Assembly (NCBI RefSeq): GCF_022369475.1
Contig: NZ_CP059600.1
Coordinates: 992,001-1,056,000, forward strand
Source of the DNA: Campylobacter sp. RM12651
GTDB lineage: Bacteria > Campylobacterota > Campylobacteria > Campylobacterales > Campylobacteraceae
Direction: 5' to 3'
DNA length: 64,000 nucleotides
Numbering within the stretch: position 1 is the first letter of the stretch; every line of letters begins with the position of its first letter. Made by a program: the position numbers and the translations under genes. The notes beneath the pieces were generated by a model. The model was given only the letters and a program-made list of their open reading frames with translations. It ran no database searches and was not told the origin of the DNA. Positions 36,725-46,079 of the stretch are shown one piece after another.

Positions 36725-37918
36725 ATGCCTTTAATTTCCATAAAAGATGTAGATTTAGTAAATAAATGTGTTTTTATTAGATGTGATTTTAATGTCCCAC
36801 AAGATGAATTTGGAAACATTAGTGATGATAGAAGAATAAAATCTGCAATTCCAACTATTAAATATTGCCTTGACAATGATGCTAGAGTGATTCTTGCAAG
36901 TCATTTGGGTAGACCAAAAGAAATAAGTGATAAATATTCTTTAAAGCCAGTTGCAAAAAGATTATCAAAACTTCTTGGAACTGAAGTTATAATGACAAAC
37001 GATATAATCGGAGAAGACGCTCAAAATAAAGCTAAAAACTTAAAAAAAGGTGAAATTTTACTACTAGAGAATTTAAGATTTATAAAAGGTGAAACAAAAA
37101 ACGATGAAGATTTAGCTAAGAATTTAGCTTCAATGTGTGATGTGTATTGTAATGATGCTTTTGGAGTTTGCCATAGAGCACATTCAAGTGTAGAAGCAAT
37201 TACTAGATTTGCAAAAGAAATTTGCGCTGGGTTTTTATTGCAAAAAGAATTTAATTTCGCACAAGATTTATTAAAATCTCCTGCTAGACCTTTTGTTGCT
37301 GTTGTTGGAGGTAGTAAAGTTAGTGGAAAATTACAAGCTTTACACAATCTACTTCCTAAAGTTGATAAGATAATAATTGGTGGTGGAATGGCTTTTACTT
37401 TCCTTAAAGCAAACGGATTAAACATAGGAAATTCAATTGTAGAAGAAGAACTAATTGAAGATGCTAAACAAATTATGCAAACTGCAAAAGAACTAGGCGT
37501 TAAGTTATATTTACCTGTTGATGTTCTTGCTGCACAAAGCTTTTCAAATGATAGTGTAGTAAAGAAAGTAAGCGTTCAAGAAATACCAAATGGTTGGATG
37601 GGGCTTGATATTGGACCTGCTAGCTCAATTTTATTTAAAGAAATTTTAAGTGATGCTCAAACTATATGGTGGAATGGACCTATGGGAGTATTTGAGTTTG
37701 ATAAATTCTCAAAAGGTAGCTTTAAAATGAGCCATTATATAAGCGATTCTTATGCTACTAGCGTTGCTGGTGGTGGAGATACTGCTGATGTTATTAATCG
37801 TGCAGGAGATGCTGATGATTTTAGTTTTATCTCTACTGGCGGTGGTGCTAGTTTAGAACTAATTGAAGGTAAGGAATTACCTGCTATAAAACCACTTATA
37901 TTAAAGGAAGAATATTAA
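36725..37918 (+). CDS. pgk: phosphoglycerate kinase
   Basis: Interconverts 3-phosphoglycerate and 1,3-bisphosphoglycerate. Motifs: [15 protein letters not shown] (near 17-31), [10 protein letters not shown] (near 58), [13 protein letters not shown] (near 196), and the C-terminal nucleotide-binding [15 protein letters not shown] and [18 protein letters not shown]. The length is 397 residues. It overlaps tpiA by one base. Confidence 0.97.
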   Translation: MPLISIKDVDLVNKCVFIRCDFNVPQDEFGNISDDRRIKSAIPTIKYCLDNDARVILASHLGRPKEISDKYSLKPVAKRLSKLLGTEVIMTNDIIGEDAQNKAKNLKKGEILLLENLRFIKGETKNDEDLAKNLASMCDVYCNDAFGVCHRAHSSVEAITRFAKEICAGFLLQKEFNFAQDLLKSPARPFVAVVGGSKVSGKLQALHNLLPKVDKIIIGGGMAFTFLKANGLNIGNSIVEEELIEDAKQIMQTAKELGVKLYLPVDVLAAQSFSNDSVVKKVSVQEIPNGWMGLDIGPASSILFKEILSDAQTIWWNGPMGVFEFDKFSKGSFKMSHYISDSYATSVAGGGDTADVINRAGDADDFSFISTGGGASLELIEGKELPAIKPLILKEEY

Positions 37919-38604
37919 TGATAATTGCCGCAAATTTTAAATGTAATCATACTAGAAAAGGTTTTGCTGAATACGCTAAAAAACTTAATGCTTATTTAAG
38001 ATTTAGTGATTTTACTAATCTTGAAGTAATTGTAGCTCCAAGTGCAACTTCATTTATTGATAGTGAATTTAGTTTCATTCAAGCTGCTCAAAATATATAT
38101 CCAACTCATAGTGGAGCTTTTACTGGAGAAATTGGACTAGATCATTTGCTAGAATTTGGAATTAAAACAATTATTTTAGGACATTGTGAAAGAAGAAATT
38201 TAGGCGAAACAGATGAATTTCTAGCAAAAAAATTTGAATTTTGCGCTGAAAATGATTTAAAAATTATTTATTGCATAGGAGAAGATTACTCTACTTACGA
38301 ACAAAATAAAAGCATAGATTTTTTAAATAAACAACTAAATAAAATAGATTTGCAATATGATAAATTAATATTAGCTTATGAGCCAATTTATAGTATTGGT
38401 AAAAGTGCTGCAAAATTAGAAGATATTGAAAATATTATGAGCTTTTTACGCTCAAAAACTAAGCAAAGTATTTTATATGGTGGTAGTGTAAATTCTAGTA
38501 ATATCGCTGATATCAAAAGACTTTGCGATGGGGTTTTGGTAGGTGGAGCTAGTCTTAATGTAGATGGTTTTATAGACTTAATCAATGCCGCAATAAGAGG
38601 TTAA
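37918..38604 (+). CDS. tpiA: triosephosphate isomerase
   Basis: Interconverts dihydroxyacetone phosphate and glyceraldehyde 3-phosphate. The catalytic lysine is in AANFKCNHTR, the histidine in ILGHCERRNL and the glutamate in LAYEPIYSIG; the phosphate loop is LYGGSVNSSN. At 228 residues it is shorter than the usual 250, as other epsilonproteobacterial enzymes are. In C. jejuni the next gene is fabI (from memory); here it is an amino acid racemase. Confidence 0.94.
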   Translation: MIIAANFKCNHTRKGFAEYAKKLNAYLRFSDFTNLEVIVAPSATSFIDSEFSFIQAAQNIYPTHSGAFTGEIGLDHLLEFGIKTIILGHCERRNLGETDEFLAKKFEFCAENDLKIIYCIGEDYSTYEQNKSIDFLNKQLNKIDLQYDKLILAYEPIYSIGKSAAKLEDIENIMSFLRSKTKQSILYGGSVNSSNIADIKRLCDGVLVGGASLNVDGFIDLINAAIRG

Positions 38605-38605
38605 T

Positions 38606-39277
38606 ATGATAGGCCTAATCGGTGGGATGAGCTATGCTAGCACAATAACTTATTATAAATTAATAAATGAATTTAGCCAAGCTCATCACAATTCTTTATC
38701 TCGTGCAAAGATTTTAATATCAAGCGTAGATTTTGATGAGATTGAAGAACTTCAACACAATAACGAATGGCAAAAAGCAGGAGAATTATTAAATAAAGAA
38801 GCAAAAAGATTAGAAAAGGCTGGAGCAAACATAATTGCACTTTGTACAAATACTATGCATAAAATTGCAAATGATTTGCAAAAAGATTTAAAAGCTAGAT
38901 TTATTCATATAGCCCATTCAAGCCTTAAAGAATTAAATCATAATAATATAAAAAATATTTTATTACTAGGCACTAAATACACTATGCAAGAAGACTTTTA
39001 TAAAAAAGAGTTAAAAGGAATAAATGTAATTACCCCAAATAATAGTGATATAAATACTATTAATGATATTATTTTTAATGAACTTTGCTTTAATGTTATC
39101 AAACAAAAAAGTAAAGAAACTTTCATAAATATTATAAATAAACATAATATTGAAGGAATTTTATTAGCTTGCACTGAAATTGCACTATTAATTAACGAAA
39201 ATGATTTTAAAAATATAAAAGTCTTTGATACAACATATATTCATGCAAAAGATATATTTTTGCAGTCTTTAGAGTAA
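38606..39277 (+). CDS. aspartate/glutamate racemase family protein
   Basis: A cofactor-independent racemase of 223 residues. The two catalytic cysteines are visible in ALCTNTMHKIA (near residue 78) and LLACTEIALL (near 190), and the N-terminal GLIGGMSYASTITYY is typical of the aspartate racemase (YgeA/RacX) branch. D-aspartate or broad-spectrum racemisation is likely; the substrate is not shown by sequence. It starts one base after tpiA, so it is cotranscribed with the triose genes. Confidence 0.88.
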   Translation: MIGLIGGMSYASTITYYKLINEFSQAHHNSLSRAKILISSVDFDEIEELQHNNEWQKAGELLNKEAKRLEKAGANIIALCTNTMHKIANDLQKDLKARFIHIAHSSLKELNHNNIKNILLLGTKYTMQEDFYKKELKGINVITPNNSDINTINDIIFNELCFNVIKQKSKETFINIINKHNIEGILLACTEIALLINENDFKNIKVFDTTYIHAKDIFLQSLE

Positions 39278-39278
39278 A

Positions 39279-39647
39279 ATGACAAGAGTTGTAGTAAAAC
39301 CAATAGATAAAAATAAATTTGAATTAGCTTTTGAATATAAATATGAAAGCAAAAATCAAACCATCATAATACCAAAGGGATTTGTTACAAATGGAGCAAA
39401 TATACCTAGAATATTTTGGAGTTTCTTTCCACCAAATTCTCCAGAATACTTATCAGCAGTAGTAATTCATGATTTTTTATGTCTTCAAGCTAAAAAAAGT
39501 AAAAAATACCAAGACGCTGTTTTAGCTGATGAAATTTTTAAAGAAGCTCTTAGAACTTTGCAAGTGGCAAATTACAAAATTAAAATATTTTATTTTTCTT
39601 GTAAAATATATCACTTATATAAAAAATACTTAGGATTTTATAGGTAA
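39279..39647 (+). CDS. DUF1353 family protein
   Basis: A 122-residue protein with the DUF1353 pattern IPKGFVTNGANIPRIFW followed by VVIHDFLCLQA, containing the conserved histidine-aspartate pair. DUF1353 proteins are often found in phages and beside cell-wall genes; no biochemical role is established to my knowledge. It begins one base after the racemase gene and ends the operon. Its phage-like affinity next to central metabolism genes hints at acquisition, but codon use looks like its neighbours. Confidence 0.75.
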   Translation: MTRVVVKPIDKNKFELAFEYKYESKNQTIIIPKGFVTNGANIPRIFWSFFPPNSPEYLSAVVIHDFLCLQAKKSKKYQDAVLADEIFKEALRTLQVANYKIKIFYFSCKIYHLYKKYLGFYR

Positions 39648-39839
39648 TAATATTTATTAAACTAAACATTATTAAACCATTTTAATACTTTATATTTTTA
39701 TAATTTACATTCAAACCCAATAATCATTTGATATCTAAAACTATTTATATTCTTTTAAAGCTTTAACATTAAAAAAAAAGTTAAATTATTTAAAGTACTT
39801 ATTTGATTTTAACAAAAAAAAGATGATAAAAAATAAGAA
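39648..39839. other. A/T-rich intergenic spacer before tmRNA
   Basis: About 190 bases between the DUF1353 gene and the 3' end of tmRNA. I see A and T homopolymer runs (including one of nine A near 39771) that could serve as termination sites for both convergent units, but no hairpin strong enough to call and no coding frame. Confidence 0.5.
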
Positions 39840-40191
39840 TGGTGGAGCTGTGGAGATTTGAACTCCAGTCCAAAACTAGCTCAAAACCAGCGTCTACATG
39901 CTTAGTAGGCTGCTTAAATTCATTTTTACCAAGTGCAGCTTACGACTTTAGCAAAAACTAAGGCTTTTATTTTATTTAAAGTCTAGCCAAAACTTTAAAC
40001 TAGCTTGAATGATGACCCGCTAATGCTATTACAAGCTTTAAGCATCGCAGGGCTCAACTGAACTTACGCAGCGTAAGCGTAAGCAGGAGCTAATTCTTTT
40101 TTGTTTGCGTTTAATTTTAATTTAGCGTTTAACGTAGCAACACGGCATGCAGCTAATCCCTTACTAATCCTGTCGAAACCTAGTCAGCCCC
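39840..40191 (-). ncRNA. ssrA: transfer-messenger RNA (tmRNA)
   Basis: Rescues stalled ribosomes and tags the nascent chain for proteolysis. On the minus strand the 5' end is GGGGCTGACTAGGTTTCGACAG, the classic tmRNA opening, and the 3' end is GAGTTCAAATCTCCACAGCTCCACCA-type sequence with the T-arm and an encoded CCA. The seven-base acceptor stem GGGGCTG/CAGCTCC pairs with one G-U, followed by discriminator A. The total length is about 352 bases. The tag frame lies at 40064-40108. A promoter is visible upstream at 40210-40237. Confidence 0.96.
40064..40108 (-). CDS. tmRNA proteolysis tag frame
   Basis: The resume codon GCA is followed by codons giving ANKKELAPAYAYAA and a TAA stop. The C-terminal part resembles the C. 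jejuni tag (ANNVKFAPAYAKAA, from memory) and ends in the AA expected for ClpXP recognition, but has Tyr in place of the penultimate-region Lys. Confidence 0.85.
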   Translation of the reverse strand, partial: ANKKELAPAYAYAA

Positions 40192-40209
40192 AAGAAAAGT
40201 AAAGTCGTG

Positions 40210-40237
40210 ATTATATCAAATTAACATTATTTTTCAA
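40210..40237 (-). promoter_or_regulatory. sigma-70 promoter of ssrA
   Basis: On the minus strand TTGAAA (40232-40237), a 16-base spacer and a perfect TATAAT (40210-40215) lie 18 bases before the mature tmRNA 5' end. This allows a short processed leader. The -35 box overlaps the stop codon of the -1 frame tail of dnaX. Confidence 0.7.
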
Positions 40238-40584
40238 GGTCTATTTTCACTTAAAGGTCCTAAAGCATTTGTAATTAAATCTAATTTTTTCTTAATTTCT
40301 AATTGTTCTTTACTTAATTTTAAATGCTCTATTTCTAAATTTATATTTTTTTCTTCAATGTTTTCAGGCTCTATTACAAATTTAGATAATTCTAATTCGC
40401 CTAAATGCCTAGATATATTAAAATCTTGCTCTTTATTAAACTCATTAGCCTTATTTTCTAAATCAATACTACTTTGAAAATCTGGTTCTATTACAAATTT
40501 AGATAATTCTAATTCACCTAAATGCCTAGATGTATTAAAATCTTGCTCTTTATTAAATTCATTAGGTTTAGTTTCTAATGAAGT
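40234..40584 (-). CDS. dnaX: -1 frame C-terminal extension of DnaX
   Basis: Directly after the A9 run of dnaX the -1 frame is open for 116 codons, [10 protein letters not shown] to LITNALGPLSENRP, ending in TGA at 40234. It contains no methionine and no plausible start, and a TAA closes this frame immediately upstream of the A run, so it can be translated only by a shift on the run. It carries two copies of a 27-residue block with a 39-residue period. With the shift DnaX would have 697 residues instead of 583. The long open frame with codon-periodic repeats argues that it is or recently was coding. Alternatives are a one-base sequencing error (then the tail is simply part of the gene) or a decayed tail. 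Confidence 0.65.
   Translation of the reverse strand, partial: TSLETKPNEFNKEQDFNTSRHLGELELSKFVIEPDFQSSIDLENKANEFNKEQDFNISRHLGELELSKFVIEPENIEEKNINLEIEHLKLSKEQLEIKKKLDLITNALGPLSENRP
40366..40563 (-). repeat. tandem 117-bp repeat in the dnaX tail
   Basis: Two 81-bp blocks, at 40366-40446 and 40483-40563, are nearly identical with period 117 bases. In the -1 frame each encodes NEFNKEQDFN, then T or I, then SRHLGELELSKFVIEP. Most base differences between the copies are silent or conservative in this frame. Confidence 0.9.
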
Positions 40585-42326
40585 TTTTTTTTATCTAGCT
40601 CTGCATTGATTATTTTTGCATTTTTAGTTTTAAAAAACGCACTACATTTAGCTAAAACATTTTTAATATTATCTCTTAAAATAGCCTTTTCTTTCTCATT
40701 ATAAGGCGGCATTACATGTAATTCTAAAGTATCATTTTCTATTTTAATTTTTACTAATGATTCAAATAAAATATTTTGAAGTTCAGGTTCGTATTGCTCT
40801 AAAATATCATCTGGTATTTCATAAATATTATCTTCATCTTCAAAAGCCATATTAGAATCTAAAAAATCATCGCTTTGATACTCAGGATATTTAATCTCTT
40901 CTTCATAAGTATTGTAATTATTTTGAAATTCCTGTTTTAAATTCTTGCTTGAATTATTTTCAAAATTAGTATTATTTATTTTAGGATAATTACTTTCTTC
41001 TTTTATTGCTTCATTTTTTACATTTTGTTTCGTTAAATCACTAATTAAAACTAATTTTGCATCATTAAAGATACTAGCAAATACATTCTTTACAACGCTT
41101 GTGTAATATTGTTTAAAATACTGCTTATCTTCTTCATTTTTAGGGTTGATTTTAATACAAAACTCACTACCATCAAAACTTACAAAAGAAGCACATTCTT
41201 TAAATATTTCTCCTAATTTATAATCTCTTTTAGCAATCATAGTTACAAAATTTAAGTAATCTTGCTCGTTTTTATTTATATTTTCTACTTTTAAATCTTC
41301 ATCTATGCTTTTTAATTTTGTAGCGTCTTTTAACATAAATGCTAAAATGTATAAAATAAATTCATCATCATCGCTAATCTTTGTCATATTTTTAGCCTTT
41401 GCTAAAATATGAAAAAATCTATCGTATAAAATTAAAGAAAAATTTGGATTTTTATTAGCAAAACTATCTTTTAAAAAAGAACTCATCTCATCAATTACCA
41501 CACTTGCTTCATAAGATTTAGCAAGTTCTAAAAACCTAAAAATACCATTATCATTTGAGCTTAAAACATCAGCAAAAAATTGCTTTATAATATTTGGCTC
41601 TATTAAGCCTAGCATTAAAGCTATGCTTTCTTTATTAAGTTTTCTTTGAGAATAAATTATGCCTTGCTCTAATAAAGTAAGACTATCTCTTAAAGACCCG
41701 CCACCGCTTCTAGCAATAAGAGTTAAAGCTTCTTTTTCATAAGGAATTTGCTCATTTGCTAATATAAATTCCATTCTACTTACAATATCTTGTAAAGGAA
41801 TTTTTTTAAATCTAAAATGTAAAACCCTACTCAAAATAGTAGCTGGTAATTTATGCACATCGGTTGTTGCTAAAATAAATTTAACATGACTAGGTGGTTC
41901 TTCAAGTGTTTTTAAAAGCGCATTGAAGGCTTCACGAGTAAGCATATGTACTTCATCAATTATAAAAATCTTAAATCTTGAATGAAGTGGTGCATATTTT
42001 GTATTTTCTATTAAATCTTGAATACTATCAATACCACGATTACTGGCCGCATCAAGCTCATAAATATCTATTCCATCATTACTAACGCAACTAGCACACA
42101 TTCCACAAGGTTTTGAGCTAATCCCACGCTCACAATTTAGTGCTTTTGCTAATATCCTAGCAGAGCTAGTTTTTCCACTCCCGCGAAGACCAGAAAAAAG
42201 ATAAGCATTAGCTATATTTTTACTATCTAGTGCATATTTTAAACTCTTACTAACAGCACTTTGCCCTACTAAATCATCGTAATTTTTTGGACGATATTTA
42301 AGTGATAAATTTTGCATATTATTCAT
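40575..42326 (-). CDS. dnaX: DNA polymerase III subunit gamma/tau, zero-frame product
   Basis: The clamp-loader ATPase of the replicative polymerase. The N-terminal AAA+ core is intact: [11 protein letters not shown] (near 12-22), Walker [12 protein letters not shown] (46-56), four zinc-binding cysteines in LNCERG and CGMCASC (about 64-80), Walker [11 protein letters not shown] (near 123) and the SRC-like LSRVLHFRF region. Domain III follows, then an acidic linker and a C-terminal domain ending [14 protein letters not shown]. The 583 residues already reach the usual end of epsilon-type DnaX. The last codons are an A9 run, where a -1 shift would add 116 residues. It overlaps the end of rho by 8 bases. 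Confidence 0.95.
   Translation of the reverse strand: MNNMQNLSLKYRPKNYDDLVGQSAVSKSLKYALDSKNIANAYLFSGLRGSGKTSSARILAKALNCERGISSKPCGMCASCVSNDGIDIYELDAASNRGIDSIQDLIENTKYAPLHSRFKIFIIDEVHMLTREAFNALLKTLEEPPSHVKFILATTDVHKLPATILSRVLHFRFKKIPLQDIVSRMEFILANEQIPYEKEALTLIARSGGGSLRDSLTLLEQGIIYSQRKLNKESIALMLGLIEPNIIKQFFADVLSSNDNGIFRFLELAKSYEASVVIDEMSSFLKDSFANKNPNFSLILYDRFFHILAKAKNMTKISDDDEFILYILAFMLKDATKLKSIDEDLKVENINKNEQDYLNFVTMIAKRDYKLGEIFKECASFVSFDGSEFCIKINPKNEEDKQYFKQYYTSVVKNVFASIFNDAKLVLISDLTKQNVKNEAIKEESNYPKINNTNFENNSSKNLKQEFQNNYNTYEEEIKYPEYQSDDFLDSNMAFEDEDNIYEIPDDILEQYEPELQNILFESLVKIKIENDTLELHVMPPYNEKEKAILRDNIKNVLAKCSAFFKTKNAKIINAELDKKKLH
40584..40592 (-). promoter_or_regulatory. A9 slippery run in dnaX
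   Basis: On the coding strand GAT is followed by nine A and then CTT CAT TAG. The zero-frame stop is at 40575-40577 and the preceding -1 frame stop (TAA) is at 40591-40593, so the two frames are both open only across this run. The A AAA AAA heptamer is the type used for frameshifting in E. coli dnaX, and a run of nine A causes transcriptional slippage in Thermus dnaX. Confidence 0.65.
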
Positions 42327-43638
42327 TTAATCCTGACAATAATTCTTCATTATTTTGAGTTTTTAGCATTTTTGCATATAAAAATTTAAGCGCTTCTACA
42401 TCTTCCATAGAATTCATAGCTGAACGAATTGCCCAAATCTTAGGTAAATTAATTGGCCCTTGCAATAATTCTTCTTTTCTCGTTCCACTCTTTGTAATAT
42501 TTATAGCTGGATATATTCTTCTATCTGAAATATTTCTATCAAGAACGATTTCGCTATTTCCTGTTCCTTTAAATTCTTCAAAAATCACATCATCCATTCT
42601 TGAACCCGTATCAATTAAAGCAGTTGCAACTATTGTTAAGCTTCCACCATGCTCAATATTTCTAGCAGCTCCAAAAAATCTTTTTGGCTTATGAAGTGCA
42701 TTTGCATCAACACCACCACTTAAAACCTTACCACTACTAGGAGTTGCAGTATTATAAGCACGAGCAAGTCTTGTGATGCTATCAAGTAAGATTATTACAT
42801 CTTTACCCATTTCTACTAAACGCTTAGCTTTTTCAATCACAAGTTCAGCCACACGCACATGATTTAATGCAGGTTGATCAAATGTAGAGCTAAAAACTTC
42901 ACCTTTTACACATCTTTGCATATCAGTTACTTCTTCAGGTCGCTCATCAATTAAAAGCACTATTAGTTGGCTTTCAGGATGATTTTTAGCAATTGCAGTT
43001 GCTAATTCTTTCATTAATTCAGTTTTTCCTGTTCTAGGTGGTGCTACTATTAATCCACGCTGACCTTTTCCAATAGGTGTGAATAAATCAAGCACCCTAC
43101 CCGTTAGCTTTAAAGGGTCGTATTCAAGTTGTAATTTTTCTGTTGGAAAAATTGGAGTTAAGTTATCAAATAAAGCTCTTTTTTTAGCTTCTGCTAAAGG
43201 CAAATAATTAATCGCTTCAATTTTCAAAAGTGCATAATATTTTTCTTGTTCTCTTGGCTCTCTTACTTGACCTGTTACGATATCACCCACTCTTAAAGCA
43301 AATTTTTTAATCTGTGAATTACTAACATAAGCATCGTTTGCACTATCACTTAAATTCGCATCCATAGCTCTTAAAAAGCCGTAACCTTCTTGGTTAATCT
43401 CTAAAATACCTGTAAAGAGTATAAAACCACCTTTTTTTGTTTGAGCTTTTAATATTTCAAACATAAGCTCTTGTCTTCTAAATTCCATCGGATTTTCAAC
43501 ACCAGCTTCGTTTGCGATTTCTATTAGTTTTTCAAGAGTTAGTAGTTTTAATTCTTCTATTTTATATCCATCTACTGGAATATGCTTTTTTTGATTTTTT
43601 TTATCTTGCTTTTGTTCTGTTTGTATATCTTTATCCAT
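42319..43638 (-). CDS. rho: transcription termination factor Rho
   Basis: A hexameric RNA helicase that ends transcription. The N-terminal Rho domain (about 30-75) leads into an OB-fold RNA-binding domain ([15 protein letters not shown] near 80). The ATPase core has Walker [12 protein letters not shown] (near 195), Walker B with [17 protein letters not shown] (near 280), and the Q/R loops ([21 protein letters not shown]). The length is 439 residues. A short lysine/glutamine-rich N-terminus precedes the core. It overlaps dnaX by 8 bases and is divergent from ccoI. Confidence 0.96.
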   Translation of the reverse strand: MDKDIQTEQKQDKKNQKKHIPVDGYKIEELKLLTLEKLIEIANEAGVENPMEFRRQELMFEILKAQTKKGGFILFTGILEINQEGYGFLRAMDANLSDSANDAYVSNSQIKKFALRVGDIVTGQVREPREQEKYYALLKIEAINYLPLAEAKKRALFDNLTPIFPTEKLQLEYDPLKLTGRVLDLFTPIGKGQRGLIVAPPRTGKTELMKELATAIAKNHPESQLIVLLIDERPEEVTDMQRCVKGEVFSSTFDQPALNHVRVAELVIEKAKRLVEMGKDVIILLDSITRLARAYNTATPSSGKVLSGGVDANALHKPKRFFGAARNIEHGGSLTIVATALIDTGSRMDDVIFEEFKGTGNSEIVLDRNISDRRIYPAINITKSGTRKEELLQGPINLPKIWAIRSAMNSMEDVEALKFLYAKMLKTQNNEELLSGLNE

Positions 43639-43725
43639 TGATTTCCTTATTTGTAAAAAACGAAGTATTAAAAATTATTTTATAAATTAAAAATAAAATT
43701 GTCAATAAAATTAAAGGAAATTATC

Positions 43726-46065
43726 TTGAAGTGCTCTCATTGTAAAATAGATTTTGATAAAAATAGTATGATTTTTCAAGGCAATAACGCATTTTGCTGT
43801 AATGGTTGTAAAAATGTTTTTAATCTCATAAACGAAAATAATTTAGAAGATTTTTATAAAAATGCTTCAAATTTATCTAAAATTAATGAGCAAATTTCTT
43901 ATGATGAGAACTCTTTTTGCATAGAAAAAGAAAATAATTATGAAAAAATTTTAATTTTAATAGACAATTTACATTGCGCAGCTTGTGTATGGCTTATTGA
44001 AAAAATGCTGCTTAAAAATGAAGGCGTATTAGAAATTAATATAAATTATCAAACAAAAAGAGCAAGTATAGAATATAATCCTAATAAAACTAAAGCAAAA
44101 GATATATTAAATATAATAATATCTCTAGGCTATATCCCACTAGCTTACAATCCAAATACAACAATGAAAGCTAAAAGAACTCATATTGAGTTTTATTCAA
44201 AACTAATTGTAGCAATTGCTTGTGTTATGAATATTATGTGGCTTAGTATCGCAAGATATGCTGGGTATTTTTCTAGTATGGAGCAAAGCGTTCAAGATAT
44301 TATTAATTTTGCAGAATTTGTTTTATGCACTCCTGTGCTTTTTTATAGTGCTTCATCTATGTTTAAGAGCGCAATTTCTGCTTTAAAAAATAAGATTTTA
44401 AATATGGATTGTCTAGTTACATTTGGGGCTAGTTTAGTTTATATTTATAGTATTTATGCTATGTTTACAAGACTTTCTTATGTGTATTTTGATAGCGTAG
44501 CTATGATAATTTGCTTTGTTTTTATAGGTAGATTTTTAGAACAATTATCATATAAACAAGCTTTAGAAAATATTGATTTTTTAAGTGATTTATTAAACGC
44601 TAGTGTAAATATTGTTAAAAATGACAAAATAGAAAAAATAAGCGTTACTAAAATAAAAAAAGATGATGTAATTAGAGTATTTTTAGGGGATAAAATCTTA
44701 ATAGATGGCACTTGTAAAAGCTTACAAGCTAGATTAAATCTAAGTGCTATTACAGGCGAGAGTGAATTAGTTGATATTAAGCAAGGAGATTTTATAAAAA
44801 GCGCTAGCGTGGTTGAATGTGCTAGTTTTGATTACATAGCAAATTGCACTTTTCAAGATAGCTATATTAATAAACTTGCAAAATTACTAAATAAAACTAA
44901 AAAATCAAACCTAGAAAAACTAACTGATAAAATTGGTGTTTATTTTTGTTATGCGATTTTTAGCATTGCGTTTTTGTGCTTTTTATATAATATGAGCGAT
45001 ATTCAAGAAGCAATTATTAGAAGCGTTAGTTTATTAATTATTGCTTGTCCTTGCGCTCTTGCACTTAGCGCTCCTGTTGGAAATCTTTTATGCTTACACG
45101 AAGCTTTAAAGCTTAAAGTATTATTTAAAAACTCAAATTATATTGAAAATCTTAGCAAAATTGACATAGCTGTATTTGACAAAACTGGGGTTTTAACAAA
45201 ATCAAAATTAGAATTATTAAGCCAAATAAATCTAAATGATTATGAAAAAAGCATTTTAAAAGCAATTTTAGATAAAAATAATCACTTCATAGCAAGTTCG
45301 CTAAATGAATATATAAAAGATACTAAGCCTAGTTTAAAAGACTTTAAACTCACGCAATTAAGCGGCTTAGGAGTGATTGCAGAATTTGAAAATGATAAAT
45401 ACTATCTAGGCTCTGCAAAATTATTAAATAATCATAATATTAATGCAAATTCTAAAAACGAAACTGAAATGTTTTTTGCTAAAAATGATGAGATTTTAGA
45501 GCATTTTGTATTTTCTAATCAATTAAATGATGATGCTTTAGAGCTAATAAATTATTTTAAAAAGCAAAATATAAAAGTAATAATGCTATCAGGAGATAAG
45601 CAAAAGCCTTGCGAAAAAATAGCAAAAGAACTACAAATTGATGATTTATATAGTGAATGCTTGCCCGAAGATAAGCTTAAAATAATTCAAAATCTTAGTA
45701 AAAATAATAAAGTCTTAATGGTAGGTGATGGCATAAATGACGCACTAGCTTTAAAATTAGCATTAGTATCAATTAGCTTTAAAAACGCTACTAATTTAGC
45801 CCTTAATTCAAGTGATATAATTATGCTTGATAATAAATTAATAGGCATTAAAAACTCTCATTTATTAGCAAAAAGAACTTATAGACTAATAAAAACAAAC
45901 CTAGCATTAAGCTTTTTATACAATATAATTAGCATTCCACTAGCTTTTATGGGGCTTATAAATCCATTAATTGCTAGCATTTTTATGTCGCTTAGCTCAA
46001 TTTGTGTGATACTTAATTCTATAAGAATTAAAAATTATGCTAAAAAAATAAAGAATTTAAAATAA
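43726..46065 (+). CDS. ccoI: copper-type P1B ATPase for cytochrome oxidase assembly
   Basis: A heavy-metal P-type ATPase, most like CcoI, which supplies copper to cbb3 oxidase. I choose the TTG at 43726 (product MKCSHCKIDFDK), seven bases after AAAGGA; a longer frame from a TTG at 43699 has no ribosome binding site. The N-terminus has a cysteine-rich region (CSHC, CCNGCKNVF), then an HMA domain with the metal motif LHCAACVW. Eight membrane helices flank the CPC ion site in IACPCALALS. The phosphorylation site is VFDKTGVLT and the hinge is VGDGINDALAL. The product has 779 residues. In C. jejuni it is also beside rho and dnaX. Confidence 0.9.
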   Translation: MKCSHCKIDFDKNSMIFQGNNAFCCNGCKNVFNLINENNLEDFYKNASNLSKINEQISYDENSFCIEKENNYEKILILIDNLHCAACVWLIEKMLLKNEGVLEININYQTKRASIEYNPNKTKAKDILNIIISLGYIPLAYNPNTTMKAKRTHIEFYSKLIVAIACVMNIMWLSIARYAGYFSSMEQSVQDIINFAEFVLCTPVLFYSASSMFKSAISALKNKILNMDCLVTFGASLVYIYSIYAMFTRLSYVYFDSVAMIICFVFIGRFLEQLSYKQALENIDFLSDLLNASVNIVKNDKIEKISVTKIKKDDVIRVFLGDKILIDGTCKSLQARLNLSAITGESELVDIKQGDFIKSASVVECASFDYIANCTFQDSYINKLAKLLNKTKKSNLEKLTDKIGVYFCYAIFSIAFLCFLYNMSDIQEAIIRSVSLLIIACPCALALSAPVGNLLCLHEALKLKVLFKNSNYIENLSKIDIAVFDKTGVLTKSKLELLSQINLNDYEKSILKAILDKNNHFIASSLNEYIKDTKPSLKDFKLTQLSGLGVIAEFENDKYYLGSAKLLNNHNINANSKNETEMFFAKNDEILEHFVFSNQLNDDALELINYFKKQNIKVIMLSGDKQKPCEKIAKELQIDDLYSECLPEDKLKIIQNLSKNNKVLMVGDGINDALALKLALVSISFKNATNLALNSSDIIMLDNKLIGIKNSHLLAKRTYRLIKTNLALSFLYNIISIPLAFMGLINPLIASIFMSLSSICVILNSIRIKNYAKKIKNLK

Positions 46066-46079
46066 GATTTAAATTCTTT
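46050..46079. terminator. bidirectional terminator between ccoI and the UvrD-like gene
   Basis: The arms AAAGAATTTA and TAAATTCTTT form a perfect 10-bp stem with a 10-nt loop. It overlaps the end of ccoI and touches the stop of the convergent helicase gene. Confidence 0.7.

Noticed and set aside
39760-39840. Possible promoter or small RNA in the A/T-rich spacer beside tmRNA
   Set aside because: Only homopolymer runs are visible; no hairpin, -10 element with context or conserved feature could be supported.
40234-40584. The dnaX -1 frame as a separate small gene
   Set aside because: It contains no methionine codon or plausible alternative start with ribosome binding site, and a stop closes the frame directly upstream of the A run.
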